Shown here piece by piece: positions 17,717 to 25,049 of a stretch of 64,000 nucleotides of DNA (within the stretch, counting starts at the first letter, position 1; every line of letters starts with the position of its first letter). Source of the DNA: Variovorax paradoxus (GTDB taxonomy: Bacteria; Pseudomonadota; Gammaproteobacteria; Burkholderiales; Burkholderiaceae_C); the NCBI RefSeq assembly GCF_000834655.1, contig NZ_JXQQ01000052.1:29318-93317 (forward strand), read 5' to 3'. Both the position numbers and the translations under genes were made by a program. Below the pieces are notes generated by a model. That model was not told the DNA's origin, did no database searches, and saw only the letters and a program-made list of their open reading frames with translations.

Positions 17717-18439
17717 ATGTCCCAACCCCCGTCTGATGCCATTGTCGCCGTCGAGCATGTCTTCAAGTCCGTCACCGATTCGACCGGCACGCTGGACATT
17801 CTGCAGGACATCGATTTCACCCTCGGCGCGCGGGAAACCGCCGCCATCGTCGGCGCCTCGGGCTCCGGCAAGAGCACCTTGCTGTCGATCATCGCGGGGC
17901 TTGATACGCCCACGCGCGGCACGGTCAAGCTCGCGGGCGACGACATCTTCGCCATCGACGAGGACGAACGCGCCGCCCTGCGCGCACAGCGCGTGGGCTT
18001 CGTGTTCCAGAGCTTCCAGCTGCTGGGCAACCTGAGCGCCCTCGAGAACGTGATGCTGCCGCTGGAGCTGGCCAACCGCAAGGACGCACGCAAGGCCGCC
18101 ACCGAGATGCTCGGCCGCGTGGGCCTCGGGCAGCGCCTGGGCCACTACCCCAAGGTGCTCTCGGGCGGCGAGCAGCAGCGCGTGGCGCTCGCGCGGGCCT
18201 TCGTGGTGCAGCCGGCCCTGCTGCTGGCTGACGAGCCCACCGGCAGCCTCGACTTCGCGACGGGCGAGCAGGTGATGAAGCTGATGTTCGACCTCAACCG
18301 CGAACTGGGCACCACGCTGGTGCTTGTCACCCACGACCGCGGCATCGCATCCCGCTGCGAGCGCCGCATCACCATCGAGGCGGGGCGCGTGTCGCTCAAC
18401 GAAAAAACGCCGGTCTCGACGGTCGAGCAGGCCGCCTGA
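17717..18439 (+). CDS. ybbA: YbbA-type ABC transporter ATPase
   Basis: A 240-residue ATPase of the LolD/MacB-like family. It shows Walker A (GASGSGKST), the signature LSGGEQQRVALAR and Walker B (ALLLADEPTGSLD). In E. coli YbbA pairs with the large permease YbbP in the same operon. Here no permease follows: the next genes are unrelated. The partner must be encoded elsewhere, or this ATPase serves another permease. The start lies 15 bases from that of the divergent esterase. Confidence 0.9.
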   Translation: MSQPPSDAIVAVEHVFKSVTDSTGTLDILQDIDFTLGARETAAIVGASGSGKSTLLSIIAGLDTPTRGTVKLAGDDIFAIDEDERAALRAQRVGFVFQSFQLLGNLSALENVMLPLELANRKDARKAATEMLGRVGLGQRLGHYPKVLSGGEQQRVALARAFVVQPALLLADEPTGSLDFATGEQVMKLMFDLNRELGTTLVLVTHDRGIASRCERRITIEAGRVSLNEKTPVSTVEQAA

Positions 18440-18484
18440 GCACCGAAGACGCGCCCAAGAGCGCAACAACCAGAGGAGACGTTC

Positions 18485-18988
18485 ATGGACAAGCTTCCAC
18501 CCGAAGCCGTCGCGGCACTGCAGCGCGGCAACCTGATCGAGGCCATCAAGATCGTGCGCGACCAGACCGGCATGGATCTCAAGTCGTCCAAGGAGGCCGT
18601 CGAGCGCTACGCCAATGGCGAAGGCGGGGGCGCGGACTGGCAGGAGGGCGACTGGGGCCGCGGCGAGCCCGAGGGTGCGGGCATGCAGGGCAACGGGCCT
18701 GCGGCGGTGCCGCCGGCGGCGCTCGCGGCGCTCGCAAAGGGCAACAAGGTCGAGGCCATCCGCCTCACGCGCGAGGCCACAGGCCTTGGCCTGGCCGAGG
18801 CCAAGCGGCTGGTCGAGAACCACCAGAACCCGGCAGCCGGCGATTTTGGGCACGTGTCATCGAGCATTCCGACGAATCCGATGGCCGAGCCGGGCAGGGT
18901 CCCGCAAGGTGGTTTCAAGTGGCTGCCCGTCGTCCTCGTCCTGCTGGTCGCGGCGCTGGCCTGGCTGTATTTCGTCAAAGGCGCCTGA
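18485..18988 (+). CDS. double L7/L12-C-terminal-like protein with membrane anchor
   Basis: A 167-residue protein with two copies of a helix-turn-helix segment like the C-terminal domain of ribosomal protein L7/L12: residues 5-45 (EAIKIVRDQTGMDLKSSKEA) and 76-115 (EAIRLTREATGLGLAEAKRL). A Gly/Glu-rich linker joins them. A single membrane helix at about 146-163 ends in a short basic tail, so the repeats should face the cytosol. Function is unknown. GAGGAG lies before the start, and the next gene begins 4 bases after the stop. Confidence 0.75.
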   Translation: MDKLPPEAVAALQRGNLIEAIKIVRDQTGMDLKSSKEAVERYANGEGGGADWQEGDWGRGEPEGAGMQGNGPAAVPPAALAALAKGNKVEAIRLTREATGLGLAEAKRLVENHQNPAAGDFGHVSSSIPTNPMAEPGRVPQGGFKWLPVVLVLLVAALAWLYFVKGA

Positions 18989-18992
18989 CGCG

Positions 18993-19973
18993 ATGATCGT
19001 TCCCCAGTTCTGGGCCGAGGGTCGCATCCAGGAGCGCACGGCGGGCAAGCAGATCACGGTACGGCGCTACGGCTGGTCCGACGACAGCCCGCTGGCCGCG
19101 CAGGCCCACGCCGACCAGCGCACGCGCGACGCCTTCGACCGCATCGTGAGCGGCGAACAACTCGAGCGCCGCGAGCGCAAGCTGGCCTACAACGGCGCCG
19201 ACGGCGTGCCGATCCGCGAGGAAATCGTCGAGCGGCAGGGCGAGAGCGTCGTCACCCGCAACGGCTACGGTGCGCGCTGCCTGAACACGCCCGACGTGCT
19301 GTTCGTCGACATCGATTTCGATGAGCCCCTGCGCGGCAGCGTGTTCGGCTTTGCGCTGGTGCCGGCGCTCATCGCGGGCATCGTCGGTGGCTGGACAGCC
19401 AAGACCTGGTTGGGCGGGCTGATCGCTGCCATCGTGGTCTTCGTCGTCGCTTACCGCATCGGGCTGGCGAAGAAGCGCGGTGAGGCCAGCACCAGCCCCG
19501 CGCCCGAGAAGCGGGCGATCGAGCGCATCGGGCGCTTCGTGCACCAGCATCCGGACTGGCACCTGCGGGTCTACTGCACGCCCGCGGGCTTTCGCCTGCT
19601 GGCGATGCACGATGTCTTCAGCCCGACCGACATGACGGTGGCCGATTGCTTCCAGGCGCTGGGCGTGGACAAGGTCTATGCGCGCATGTGCCGCAACCAG
19701 AACTGCTTTCGCGCCCGCCTGAGCGCCAAGCCCTGGCGCATCGGCATCGGCGAACACATGCGGCCGCAGCCGGGCGTGTGGCCCGTCTCGCCCGAGAGGC
19801 TCCCCGCGCGCGACGCCTGGATCGCGCAGTACGAAAAGGCCGCCGAAGGCCACGCCGCCTGCCAGTACCTGGAGAGCGTCGGCAACACCGAGCGGGTGCA
19901 TCCGAACGCGCAGGCGGTGCGGGAACTGCACGACGGGCGCACGCGCGCGCTCAGCGGCCTCCCTATCGCCTGA
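18993..19973 (+). CDS. uncharacterised membrane protein with DIDFD motif
   Basis: A 326-residue protein I cannot name. The N-terminal part (QITVRRYGWSDDSPLAAQAH; YNGADGVPIREEIVER; NGYGARCLNTP) leads to VLFVDIDFDEP with Asp 106, 108 and 110. Two membrane helices follow (about 116-134 and 138-157). The C-terminal half has RVYCTPAGFRLLAMH (His 206), CRNQNCFRARLSAKPWRIGI and RPQPGVWPV. The Asp-x-Asp strand and the later TPAGFRLLxMH loosely recall motifs I and II of archaeo-eukaryotic-type primase-polymerases, but this is only a resemblance. It starts 4 bases after the L7/L12-like gene, so they are probably co-translated. Confidence 0.7.
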   Translation: MIVPQFWAEGRIQERTAGKQITVRRYGWSDDSPLAAQAHADQRTRDAFDRIVSGEQLERRERKLAYNGADGVPIREEIVERQGESVVTRNGYGARCLNTPDVLFVDIDFDEPLRGSVFGFALVPALIAGIVGGWTAKTWLGGLIAAIVVFVVAYRIGLAKKRGEASTSPAPEKRAIERIGRFVHQHPDWHLRVYCTPAGFRLLAMHDVFSPTDMTVADCFQALGVDKVYARMCRNQNCFRARLSAKPWRIGIGEHMRPQPGVWPVSPERLPARDAWIAQYEKAAEGHAACQYLESVGNTERVHPNAQAVRELHDGRTRALSGLPIA

Positions 19974-19980
19974 AGGGGAG

Positions 19981-20030
19981 ACACCGCGGAACCGGCTCTG
20001 TCGGGCCACACGAAGTGGGCAAGCCTGGGG
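19981..20030 (-). repeat. dispersed intergenic repeat, short inverted copy
   Basis: The 17-base and 27-base blocks match the element after purA exactly, on the opposite strand, but only 6 bases separate them here instead of 37. It ends 17 bases before the rlmB start. A GATAAT box (20036-20041) sits at its edge with no matching -35. Confidence 0.85.
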
Positions 20031-20047
20031 GTAGGGATAATCGGGGG

Positions 20048-20794
20048 ATGTCTTCCCCCAAAGTGATCTTCGGCTTCCATGCCGTGGGCGTGCGAATCAA
20101 GACCGCGCCGAAATCGGTGCTCGAGGTTCTGTTCGATGCCAGCCGGCGCGATGCGCGCATGAAACAGTTCATCGCGCGTGCGCAAGAAGCCGGCGTGCGG
20201 CTGGTCGAGGCCGACAGCCTGCGCATTGCCAAGCTCAGCGGCAGCCACGGCCACCAGGGCGTGGCGGCGCGGGTCGAACCCACGGCGCAAATCCATTCGC
20301 TTGACGAACTGCTCGAAGGCCTGGAGGAGGCCGGCACCGTGCCGCTTCTGCTGGTGCTCGACGGCGTGACCGATCCGCACAACCTGGGCGCGTGCCTGCG
20401 CGTGGCCGATGGTGCCGGCGCCCATGCGGTGATCGCCCCCAAGGACCATGCGGCCGGCATCAACGCCACCGTGGCCAAGGTGGCGAGCGGCGCGGCCGAG
20501 ACGGTGCCGTATTTCATGGTGACCAATCTCGCGCGCACGCTCAACGAGCTCAAGGAGCGCAACATCTGGTGCGTGGGTACGAGCGACGATGCGCCGGGCA
20601 CGATCTACCAGAGCGACCTCAAGCGCCCGCTGGCGCTGGTGCTGGGCGCCGAGGGCGAAGGCATGCGCCAGCTGACCCGCAAGACCTGTGACGAGCTCGT
20701 GAGCATCCCGATGGCCGGCGCGGTCGAGAGCCTGAACGTCTCGGTGGCCAGCGGCGTGTGCCTCTACGAGGCGATGCGCCAGCGCAGCGCCTGA
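20048..20794 (+). CDS. rlmB: 23S rRNA (guanosine-2'-O-)-methyltransferase RlmB
   Basis: A SPOUT methyltransferase that modifies G2251 of 23S rRNA. The 248 residues have an N-terminal substrate-binding domain (VIFGFHAVGVRIKTAP) and the knotted catalytic part: LVLDGVTDPHNLGACLRVAD (motif 1), LALVLGAEGEGMRQL (motif 2) and IPMAGAVESLNVSVASGVCLYE (motif 3, shown here by its ends IPMAGAVE ... CLYE). The ATG follows a repeat element, and no clear Shine-Dalgarno is visible. It is convergent with the following flavoprotein gene, 7 bases apart. Confidence 0.93.
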   Translation: MSSPKVIFGFHAVGVRIKTAPKSVLEVLFDASRRDARMKQFIARAQEAGVRLVEADSLRIAKLSGSHGHQGVAARVEPTAQIHSLDELLEGLEEAGTVPLLLVLDGVTDPHNLGACLRVADGAGAHAVIAPKDHAAGINATVAKVASGAAETVPYFMVTNLARTLNELKERNIWCVGTSDDAPGTIYQSDLKRPLALVLGAEGEGMRQLTRKTCDELVSIPMAGAVESLNVSVASGVCLYEAMRQRSA

Positions 20795-20801
20795 TCTCCC
20801 G

Positions 20802-22004
20802 CTAGTCCTGCTTGGGCAGCGGCCCGCCCTTGCGGTGGAAGTACACGAGCTCGGCCATGCGCCGCATCTGCGGCGTGCCGAGCAGGTGGTTGAACATCCA
20901 GTCGCTCTGGAAGTGGTCGAAGGCCCAGCGCAGCGAACGCTTGAGCACGAAGCGCGGGTAGCTGCGCACGAACCACGTCGCCGGGTCGTCCACCTCGCCG
21001 CGCACGAAGCGCGCCACCGCCTCGCCCGCACGCTCGCCGTGCTGCAGCGCGGTGTGGATGCCGCCGGCCGTCACGGGCGACACCATGCCCGCCGCATCGC
21101 CCACCAGGAGCGCCCGTTCGCGCGCCACGACCGGAAGCACGCCGCCGCAGGGAATCATTCCGGCGCGCACGGCCACCGGGGGCGCATCGCCCGGCGACAC
21201 CACCGATTCGATCTTCTTCAGGAAAGGCGCGAGCCGCAGCGCATTCGCATCGTTCTGCCCCGTGCGGCGCGCGAGACCGATCTGGCTCACGCCCACGCCG
21301 TCCAGCGCCCAGCCGATGTAGCCCGGGGCGAGCTTGCGGTCGATGAAGCAGTGCAGGAGGTCGGGCGCCATGCGGGCGCCCTGGTATTCGTGCTCGACGC
21401 CGTAGAGAAAGCGCGTGTTGCGCGAGAGGCCCAACACCTTGGCGACGCGTGAATGCGGGCCGTCGGCGCCCACGAGGTAGGTGGCGGTGATGCAGGGGCC
21501 GTGCGTCACCGGGACTTCCCACCGGTCGTTCATCCACAGCGCCTGCTCGAACAGCGTGCCCAGGCGCACATCGACGCCAGAGGCGCGGGCCGAATCCACC
21601 ATCCAGTCGAGCAGCGCGGGCGCATCGGTGGCCCAGAACCAGTAGCCGGGGGCATGCAGGTCGACGTGCCGCATGTTCGGGGCGTAGAGCCGCACGCCTT
21701 CGATGCGCCGAACCAGCGCGGGTGGCACCTCGGCCAGCCAGGGGACGCTGTCCACCGCGTCTTTCACGATGATGCCGGTGGTGTGGAGCTTGGCGCCGGC
21801 GCTGGCTTTTTTCTCCAGCACCATCACGCTCAAGCCGGCCAGGGCCGCGGCACGAGCACAGGCGAGGCCCGCGAAGCTCGCACCGACGACGAGCAGGTCC
21901 ACCCTGATGTTTGCCAGGCCACCGCTCGGGGTGGTCGGCGCGGGGCAACGCGCCGTGGACGAAGTGGAGAGAGGGGAAAAGAGGCAGGAAGTAGAGGAGT
22001 GCAT
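20802..22004 (-). CDS. FAD-dependent geranylgeranyl-reductase-family oxidoreductase
   Basis: A 400-residue flavoprotein. The FAD site is seen as LLVVGASFAGLACARAAALAG near residue 40 (shown: VVGASFAGLACARA), and the second signature as RALLVGDAAGMVSPVTAGGI. This matches the family that reduces prenyl chains or hydroxylates quinone-like rings; the substrate is unknown. The first 36 residues are rich in Ser, Thr and Pro and precede the Rossmann strand, so the ATG used may be too early; no good Shine-Dalgarno decides it. A perfect 11-base hairpin lies just upstream. Confidence 0.82.
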   Translation of the reverse strand: MHSSTSCLFSPLSTSSTARCPAPTTPSGGLANIRVDLLVVGASFAGLACARAAALAGLSVMVLEKKASAGAKLHTTGIIVKDAVDSVPWLAEVPPALVRRIEGVRLYAPNMRHVDLHAPGYWFWATDAPALLDWMVDSARASGVDVRLGTLFEQALWMNDRWEVPVTHGPCITATYLVGADGPHSRVAKVLGLSRNTRFLYGVEHEYQGARMAPDLLHCFIDRKLAPGYIGWALDGVGVSQIGLARRTGQNDANALRLAPFLKKIESVVSPGDAPPVAVRAGMIPCGGVLPVVARERALLVGDAAGMVSPVTAGGIHTALQHGERAGEAVARFVRGEVDDPATWFVRSYPRFVLKRSLRWAFDHFQSDWMFNHLLGTPQMRRMAELVYFHRKGGPLPKQD

Positions 22005-22021
22005 GGCAGCCGACTGAAGCA

Positions 22022-22048
22022 ACGCGCACCACGGTGTGTGGTGCGCGT
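22022..22048. promoter_or_regulatory. 11-base perfect inverted repeat upstream of flavoprotein gene
   Basis: ACGCGCACCAC and GTGGTGCGCGT pair perfectly around the 5-base loop GGTGT. There is no T-tract. It lies 17 bases before the flavoprotein start and could be a leader hairpin, an operator, or a Rho-assisted end for the upstream small membrane gene. Confidence 0.45.
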
Positions 22049-22116
22049 GCGAAGTTAGCTACGCCATGTGCGGGCGGCGTGAAGCCTGTGTGAACTCGAC
22101 CCGCAGGGTCAGCGCA

Positions 22117-22287
22117 TCAGGAGGGATCCTTGCTGCGTGTGCGGCCCACCGCGCTGAAGATGCCGATGCCCAGGAGGATCAGCGCGCCGATGCCGATGTA
22201 GAGCGTGGGAACGCCCGCCACTGAGGCACCCCAGGCGATGCCGCCCAGGAAAATCAGGAAACCGACCATGTAAAGCGCAAAAGACAT
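22117..22287 (-). CDS. small two-helix membrane protein
   Basis: A 56-residue protein (MSFALYMVGFLIFLGGIAWG...). Two ATGs are adjacent; the second is five bases from GGAGG and is chosen. It has two membrane helices (residues 2-20 and about 25-43) and a short polar end TRSKDPS. Function is unknown. It lies between the XRE regulator and the flavoprotein on the same strand. Confidence 0.75.
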   Translation of the reverse strand: MSFALYMVGFLIFLGGIAWGASVAGVPTLYIGIGALILLGIGIFSAVGRTRSKDPS

Positions 22288-22389
22288 CATGTCCTCCGGT
22301 AGCTGAGATGCCTTGCAGTATCCCCACGTGCCGTCCGCCCCCAACCGGCGCTGACCGCCTCTGCGTGTGGGAGCGTGCCTACCGATGGG

Positions 22390-22980
22390 TTAGTCCGGGC
22401 ACGCGACCAGGAGGTACCGGCAGGCCGTGCGCCCCAGCGCCTTGAAGACCAGCGGCCGGTCCACGCCGAAGTCGAGGCAATCCCCGGGCGCCAGTTCGAA
22501 TCGCTCGTCGCCGTAGTCGACCTGCAGCGCGCCCTGCAGCATCCAGAGGCATTGGCGATAGGGCTTGCCGCTCCACCGTGGATAGCCGACCTGTGCCGAC
22601 CGAGGCAGTTCGACCTCCACCAGTTCCACGCCGCTGCCCGCGCGGCGCTCGGCGACCTGGCGGCGCAGATAGCCGGCGTCGGGGTCGCGCCAGACTTCCT
22701 GCGCGGCCTTTGTGCGAAGCCGCTGGGGGCTTTCCTTTTCCTCGGTGAGCAATTGGGCCAGCGACACGCCAAGGCCCGCGGCCAGCCGGCCCAGCAGGAC
22801 GGCGGTGGGGCTGCTCTGCGCACGCTCCACCTTCGAAATCATCGCCTTGCTCACGCCCGACAACTCCGCCAGTTCGGCCAGGCTCAGCCCCTTGGCCTGC
22901 CGCAGCGCCAGCAGCCGGGTAGCGATAAGGGCATCGATGTGGCCGGAGGCGTCGCCGGGAGGGGGTGATTCGTTTCTCAT
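22390..22980 (-). CDS. XRE family regulator with cupin domain
   Basis: A 196-residue regulator. The HTH spans about residues 18-72 (LRQAKGLSLAELAELSGVSK, MISKVERAQSSPTAVLLGRL). The C-terminal half is a cupin that could bind a small metabolite (ELAPGDCLDFGVDRPLVFKA). The start codon is inside a perfect palindrome. No Shine-Dalgarno precedes it, and an AATAAT box 9 bases upstream suggests a leaderless transcript. It is divergent from a GNAT gene and probably represses itself and that gene. This layout is typical of XRE-cupin regulators of amine or amino acid metabolism. Confidence 0.9.
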   Translation of the reverse strand: MRNESPPPGDASGHIDALIATRLLALRQAKGLSLAELAELSGVSKAMISKVERAQSSPTAVLLGRLAAGLGVSLAQLLTEEKESPQRLRTKAAQEVWRDPDAGYLRRQVAERRAGSGVELVEVELPRSAQVGYPRWSGKPYRQCLWMLQGALQVDYGDERFELAPGDCLDFGVDRPLVFKALGRTACRYLLVACPD

Positions 22981-22997
22981 ATGAGATTATTATTCTC
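22975..22997. promoter_or_regulatory. overlapping palindromes, probable XRE operator
   Basis: TCTCATATGAGA (22975-22986) is a perfect palindrome over the XRE start codon. GAGATTATTATTCTC (22983-22997) is a near-perfect one sharing the middle GAGA. Three TCTC/GAGA half-sites are thus spaced 8 and 11 bases apart in an AT-rich island between divergent genes. TATATT (22999-23004) is a possible -10 for the GNAT gene. Confidence 0.6.
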
Positions 22998-23022
22998 TTA
23001 TATTGAACGACGGAGAAGCGCC

Positions 23023-23544
23023 ATGCGCCTCATTGCCTGCACCGAGGAAGCCCACGCCGGCGCCATCCTCGCCATCCTCAACGACGCCATCGTCACCTCC
23101 ACCGCGCTCTACGACTACAAGCCGCGCACGCTCGAGAACATGGTTGGGTGGTTCGCCACCAAGCGCGCCAACGGCTTCCCGGTGATCGGCGCGGAAGACG
23201 AGAACGGCAAGCTCATGGGCTTTGCGAGCTATGGCACCTTTCGGGCCTTTCCCGCCTACAAGTACACGGTCGAGCACTCGGTGTACGTCGAGGCCGGCCA
23301 TCGCGGCGCGGGGCTCGGGCGCACGCTCATGGAGGCGATCATCGACGAGGCGATCGCGCGCGACGTGCATGTGATGGTCGGCGCCATCGATGCCGCGAAC
23401 GCGGGCAGCATCGGCCTGCACGAGCGGCTCGGTTTCGAGCACGCGGGCACGGTGAGGCAGGCCGGCTTCAAGTTCGGCCGTTGGCTCGACGTGGCGTTCT
23501 ACCAGCGGATTCTTGCGACGCCGCTGAACCCCGTCGACGGCTAA
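23023..23544 (+). CDS. GNAT N-acetyltransferase (phosphinothricin-acetyltransferase-like)
   Basis: A 173-residue acetyl-CoA-dependent acetyltransferase. It starts at the ATG after GGAGAA (MRLIACTEEAHAGAILAILN), not at the ATG at 22981 within the operator. The acetyl-CoA loop is HRGAGLGRTLM, and the C-terminus has GLHERLGFEHAGTVRQAGFK, as in Pat/Bar-like enzymes that acetylate small amines. The substrate is unknown. It is divergent from the XRE-cupin gene and probably controlled by it. Confidence 0.88.
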   Translation: MRLIACTEEAHAGAILAILNDAIVTSTALYDYKPRTLENMVGWFATKRANGFPVIGAEDENGKLMGFASYGTFRAFPAYKYTVEHSVYVEAGHRGAGLGRTLMEAIIDEAIARDVHVMVGAIDAANAGSIGLHERLGFEHAGTVRQAGFKFGRWLDVAFYQRILATPLNPVDG

Positions 23545-23547
23545 AAG

Positions 23548-24030
23548 CTAGGCAAGCAAGAAGAAGCGCATCACGACTTCGGCCGGGTGCCTGACGCCGG
23601 CACCGACGAACATCCGTTCGTTGATCCATTGCAGCGTGGGCGAGGCCGTCTCGAAGCGCGGATTGCAGCGGAAGTAGACCTGTGCCGGATCGACCGGCTC
23701 GCCGCGCATCAGCTTGGCCATCACGTCCGGCGCGGCCGAGCGCACCGCATGGTTCTGCACGTAGATGAGGTCGCCCGCATCGGTCTCGAGGCCGTAGCGC
23801 GCGTCGAGTTCGGAGAGCGTGTCGCTCACGATCAACTGGAAGTCGCTGCCGCCGGGCAGCACGCGTGCGCGCCAGCCGTGGCCCGACGCCTCGCCGCCCG
23901 TGATGGGCACCACGCGCCGGAGGCCCCGCGCGCTCCGGCCCAGCACCTGCGGCACGCCCACCTCGACGCGCAGGTCGGCGAAGTGCTCGAGCGAGGGCGC
24001 GGCGATCGAATCGAAGAGGTTGCTGCTCAT
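23548..24030 (-). CDS. DUF3237 domain protein
   Basis: A 160-residue protein of the DUF3237 family, small lipocalin-like beta-barrels of unknown function. It has PSLEHFADLRVEVGVPQVLG, RVVPITGGEASGHGWRARVL (each part of the family core), and GGSDFQLIVSDTLSELDARY and FRCNPRFETASPTLQWINER. It starts 13 bases after the aldo/keto reductase stop and is likely in the same operon. It is convergent with the GNAT gene, 3 bases apart. Confidence 0.82.
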   Translation of the reverse strand: MSSNLFDSIAAPSLEHFADLRVEVGVPQVLGRSARGLRRVVPITGGEASGHGWRARVLPGGSDFQLIVSDTLSELDARYGLETDAGDLIYVQNHAVRSAAPDVMAKLMRGEPVDPAQVYFRCNPRFETASPTLQWINERMFVGAGVRHPAEVVMRFFLLA

Positions 24031-24043
24031 CGCCGGAAACGGT

Positions 24044-25012
24044 TCAGGCCGCTGCCGTCTCCGCGCTCGCGCGGTCGAGCATCTCGATGGTGCCCGCGTC
24101 GAGCTTCAGTTGCGTGGCGACCACCAACTCTTCGAGCTGCGCGATCGAGGTTGCGCTGGCGATCGGCGCGGTCACGCCCGGTCGTGCGATCTGCCAGGCA
24201 ATGGCGACCTGGCCCGGCTTGGCGTTGTACTGCTGCGCCACCTTGTCGAGCGCATCGAGGATGCGCAGGCCCCGCTCGTTGAGGTACTTCTTCGTCGTGT
24301 TGGCGCCGCGCGCGCTCTTCGATGCATCGGCCTCGGTGCGGTACTTGCCCGTGAGGAAGCCGGCCGCGAGCGCGTAGAAGTTGATCACGCCCACTTCGCG
24401 CTTGACGCAGAGCGGCTCCAGTTCGTCCTCGAACACCGCGCGGTCGTACAGGTTGTAGAGCGGCTGCAGGCTCTCGTAGCGCGCGATGCCCAGGCGTTCC
24501 GACACGTCCAGCGCCTCGGCCAGCCGGGGCGCCGTGTAGTTGGAGGCGCCGATGGCGCGCACCTTGCCTTCCTTGATGAGCGCATCGAAGGCGCCGAGCG
24601 ATTCCTCCAGCGGCGTGTTGGCGTCGTCGTCGTGCGACTGGTAGAGGTCGATGTAGTCCGTCTGCAGGCGCTTGAGCGAGGCCTCGACCGCTTCCCGGAT
24701 GTACTTGGGCGCGAGGCCCACCTTGCCTTCGCCCATCGGCTTGCCGACCTTGGTGGCCAGCACCACGCGGTTGCGCTTGCCGCTCTGCTTGAGCCACTTG
24801 CCGATGATGGTTTCCGACTCGCCGCCGGTGTGGCCCGGCACCCAGGCCGAGTAGACGTCGGCGGTGTCCACGAAGTTGAAGCCCGCGTCCAGCCAGGCGT
24901 CGAGCAGCTTGAACGAGGCGGCCTCGTCGACCGTCCAGCCGAACACGTTGCCTCCGAAGGCGAGCGGCGAAACCAGGAGGCCGGAGCGGCCGAGCGGGCG
25001 AAGTTGCGACAT
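24044..25012 (-). CDS. aldo/keto reductase
   Basis: A 322-residue NADPH-dependent TIM-barrel oxidoreductase. The catalytic residues are seen in FVDTADVYSAW (Asp, Tyr), ATKVGKPMG (Lys) and DLYQSHDDD (His). The C-terminal NADPH-binding part is ATSIAQLEELVVA. It resembles the YajO/general-stress AKR group; the substrate is unknown. A DUF3237 gene follows after 13 bases. Confidence 0.92.
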   Translation of the reverse strand: MSQLRPLGRSGLLVSPLAFGGNVFGWTVDEAASFKLLDAWLDAGFNFVDTADVYSAWVPGHTGGESETIIGKWLKQSGKRNRVVLATKVGKPMGEGKVGLAPKYIREAVEASLKRLQTDYIDLYQSHDDDANTPLEESLGAFDALIKEGKVRAIGASNYTAPRLAEALDVSERLGIARYESLQPLYNLYDRAVFEDELEPLCVKREVGVINFYALAAGFLTGKYRTEADASKSARGANTTKKYLNERGLRILDALDKVAQQYNAKPGQVAIAWQIARPGVTAPIASATSIAQLEELVVATQLKLDAGTIEMLDRASAETAAA

Positions 25013-25049
25013 GACGAAGTTTCCTGAAGAAGAAAAGCGAAGGGAAGGA

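Noticed and set aside
17702..18853. In-frame extension of the esterase reading frame across ybbA on the opposite strand
   Set aside because: The Tat signal, ribosome site and GDSL block all place the start at 17701; the rest is a shadow of ybbA and the next gene.
22490..22505. A tRNA T-arm-like GTTCGAATC string
   Set aside because: It lies inside the XRE-cupin gene and no acceptor, D or anticodon stem can be folded around it.
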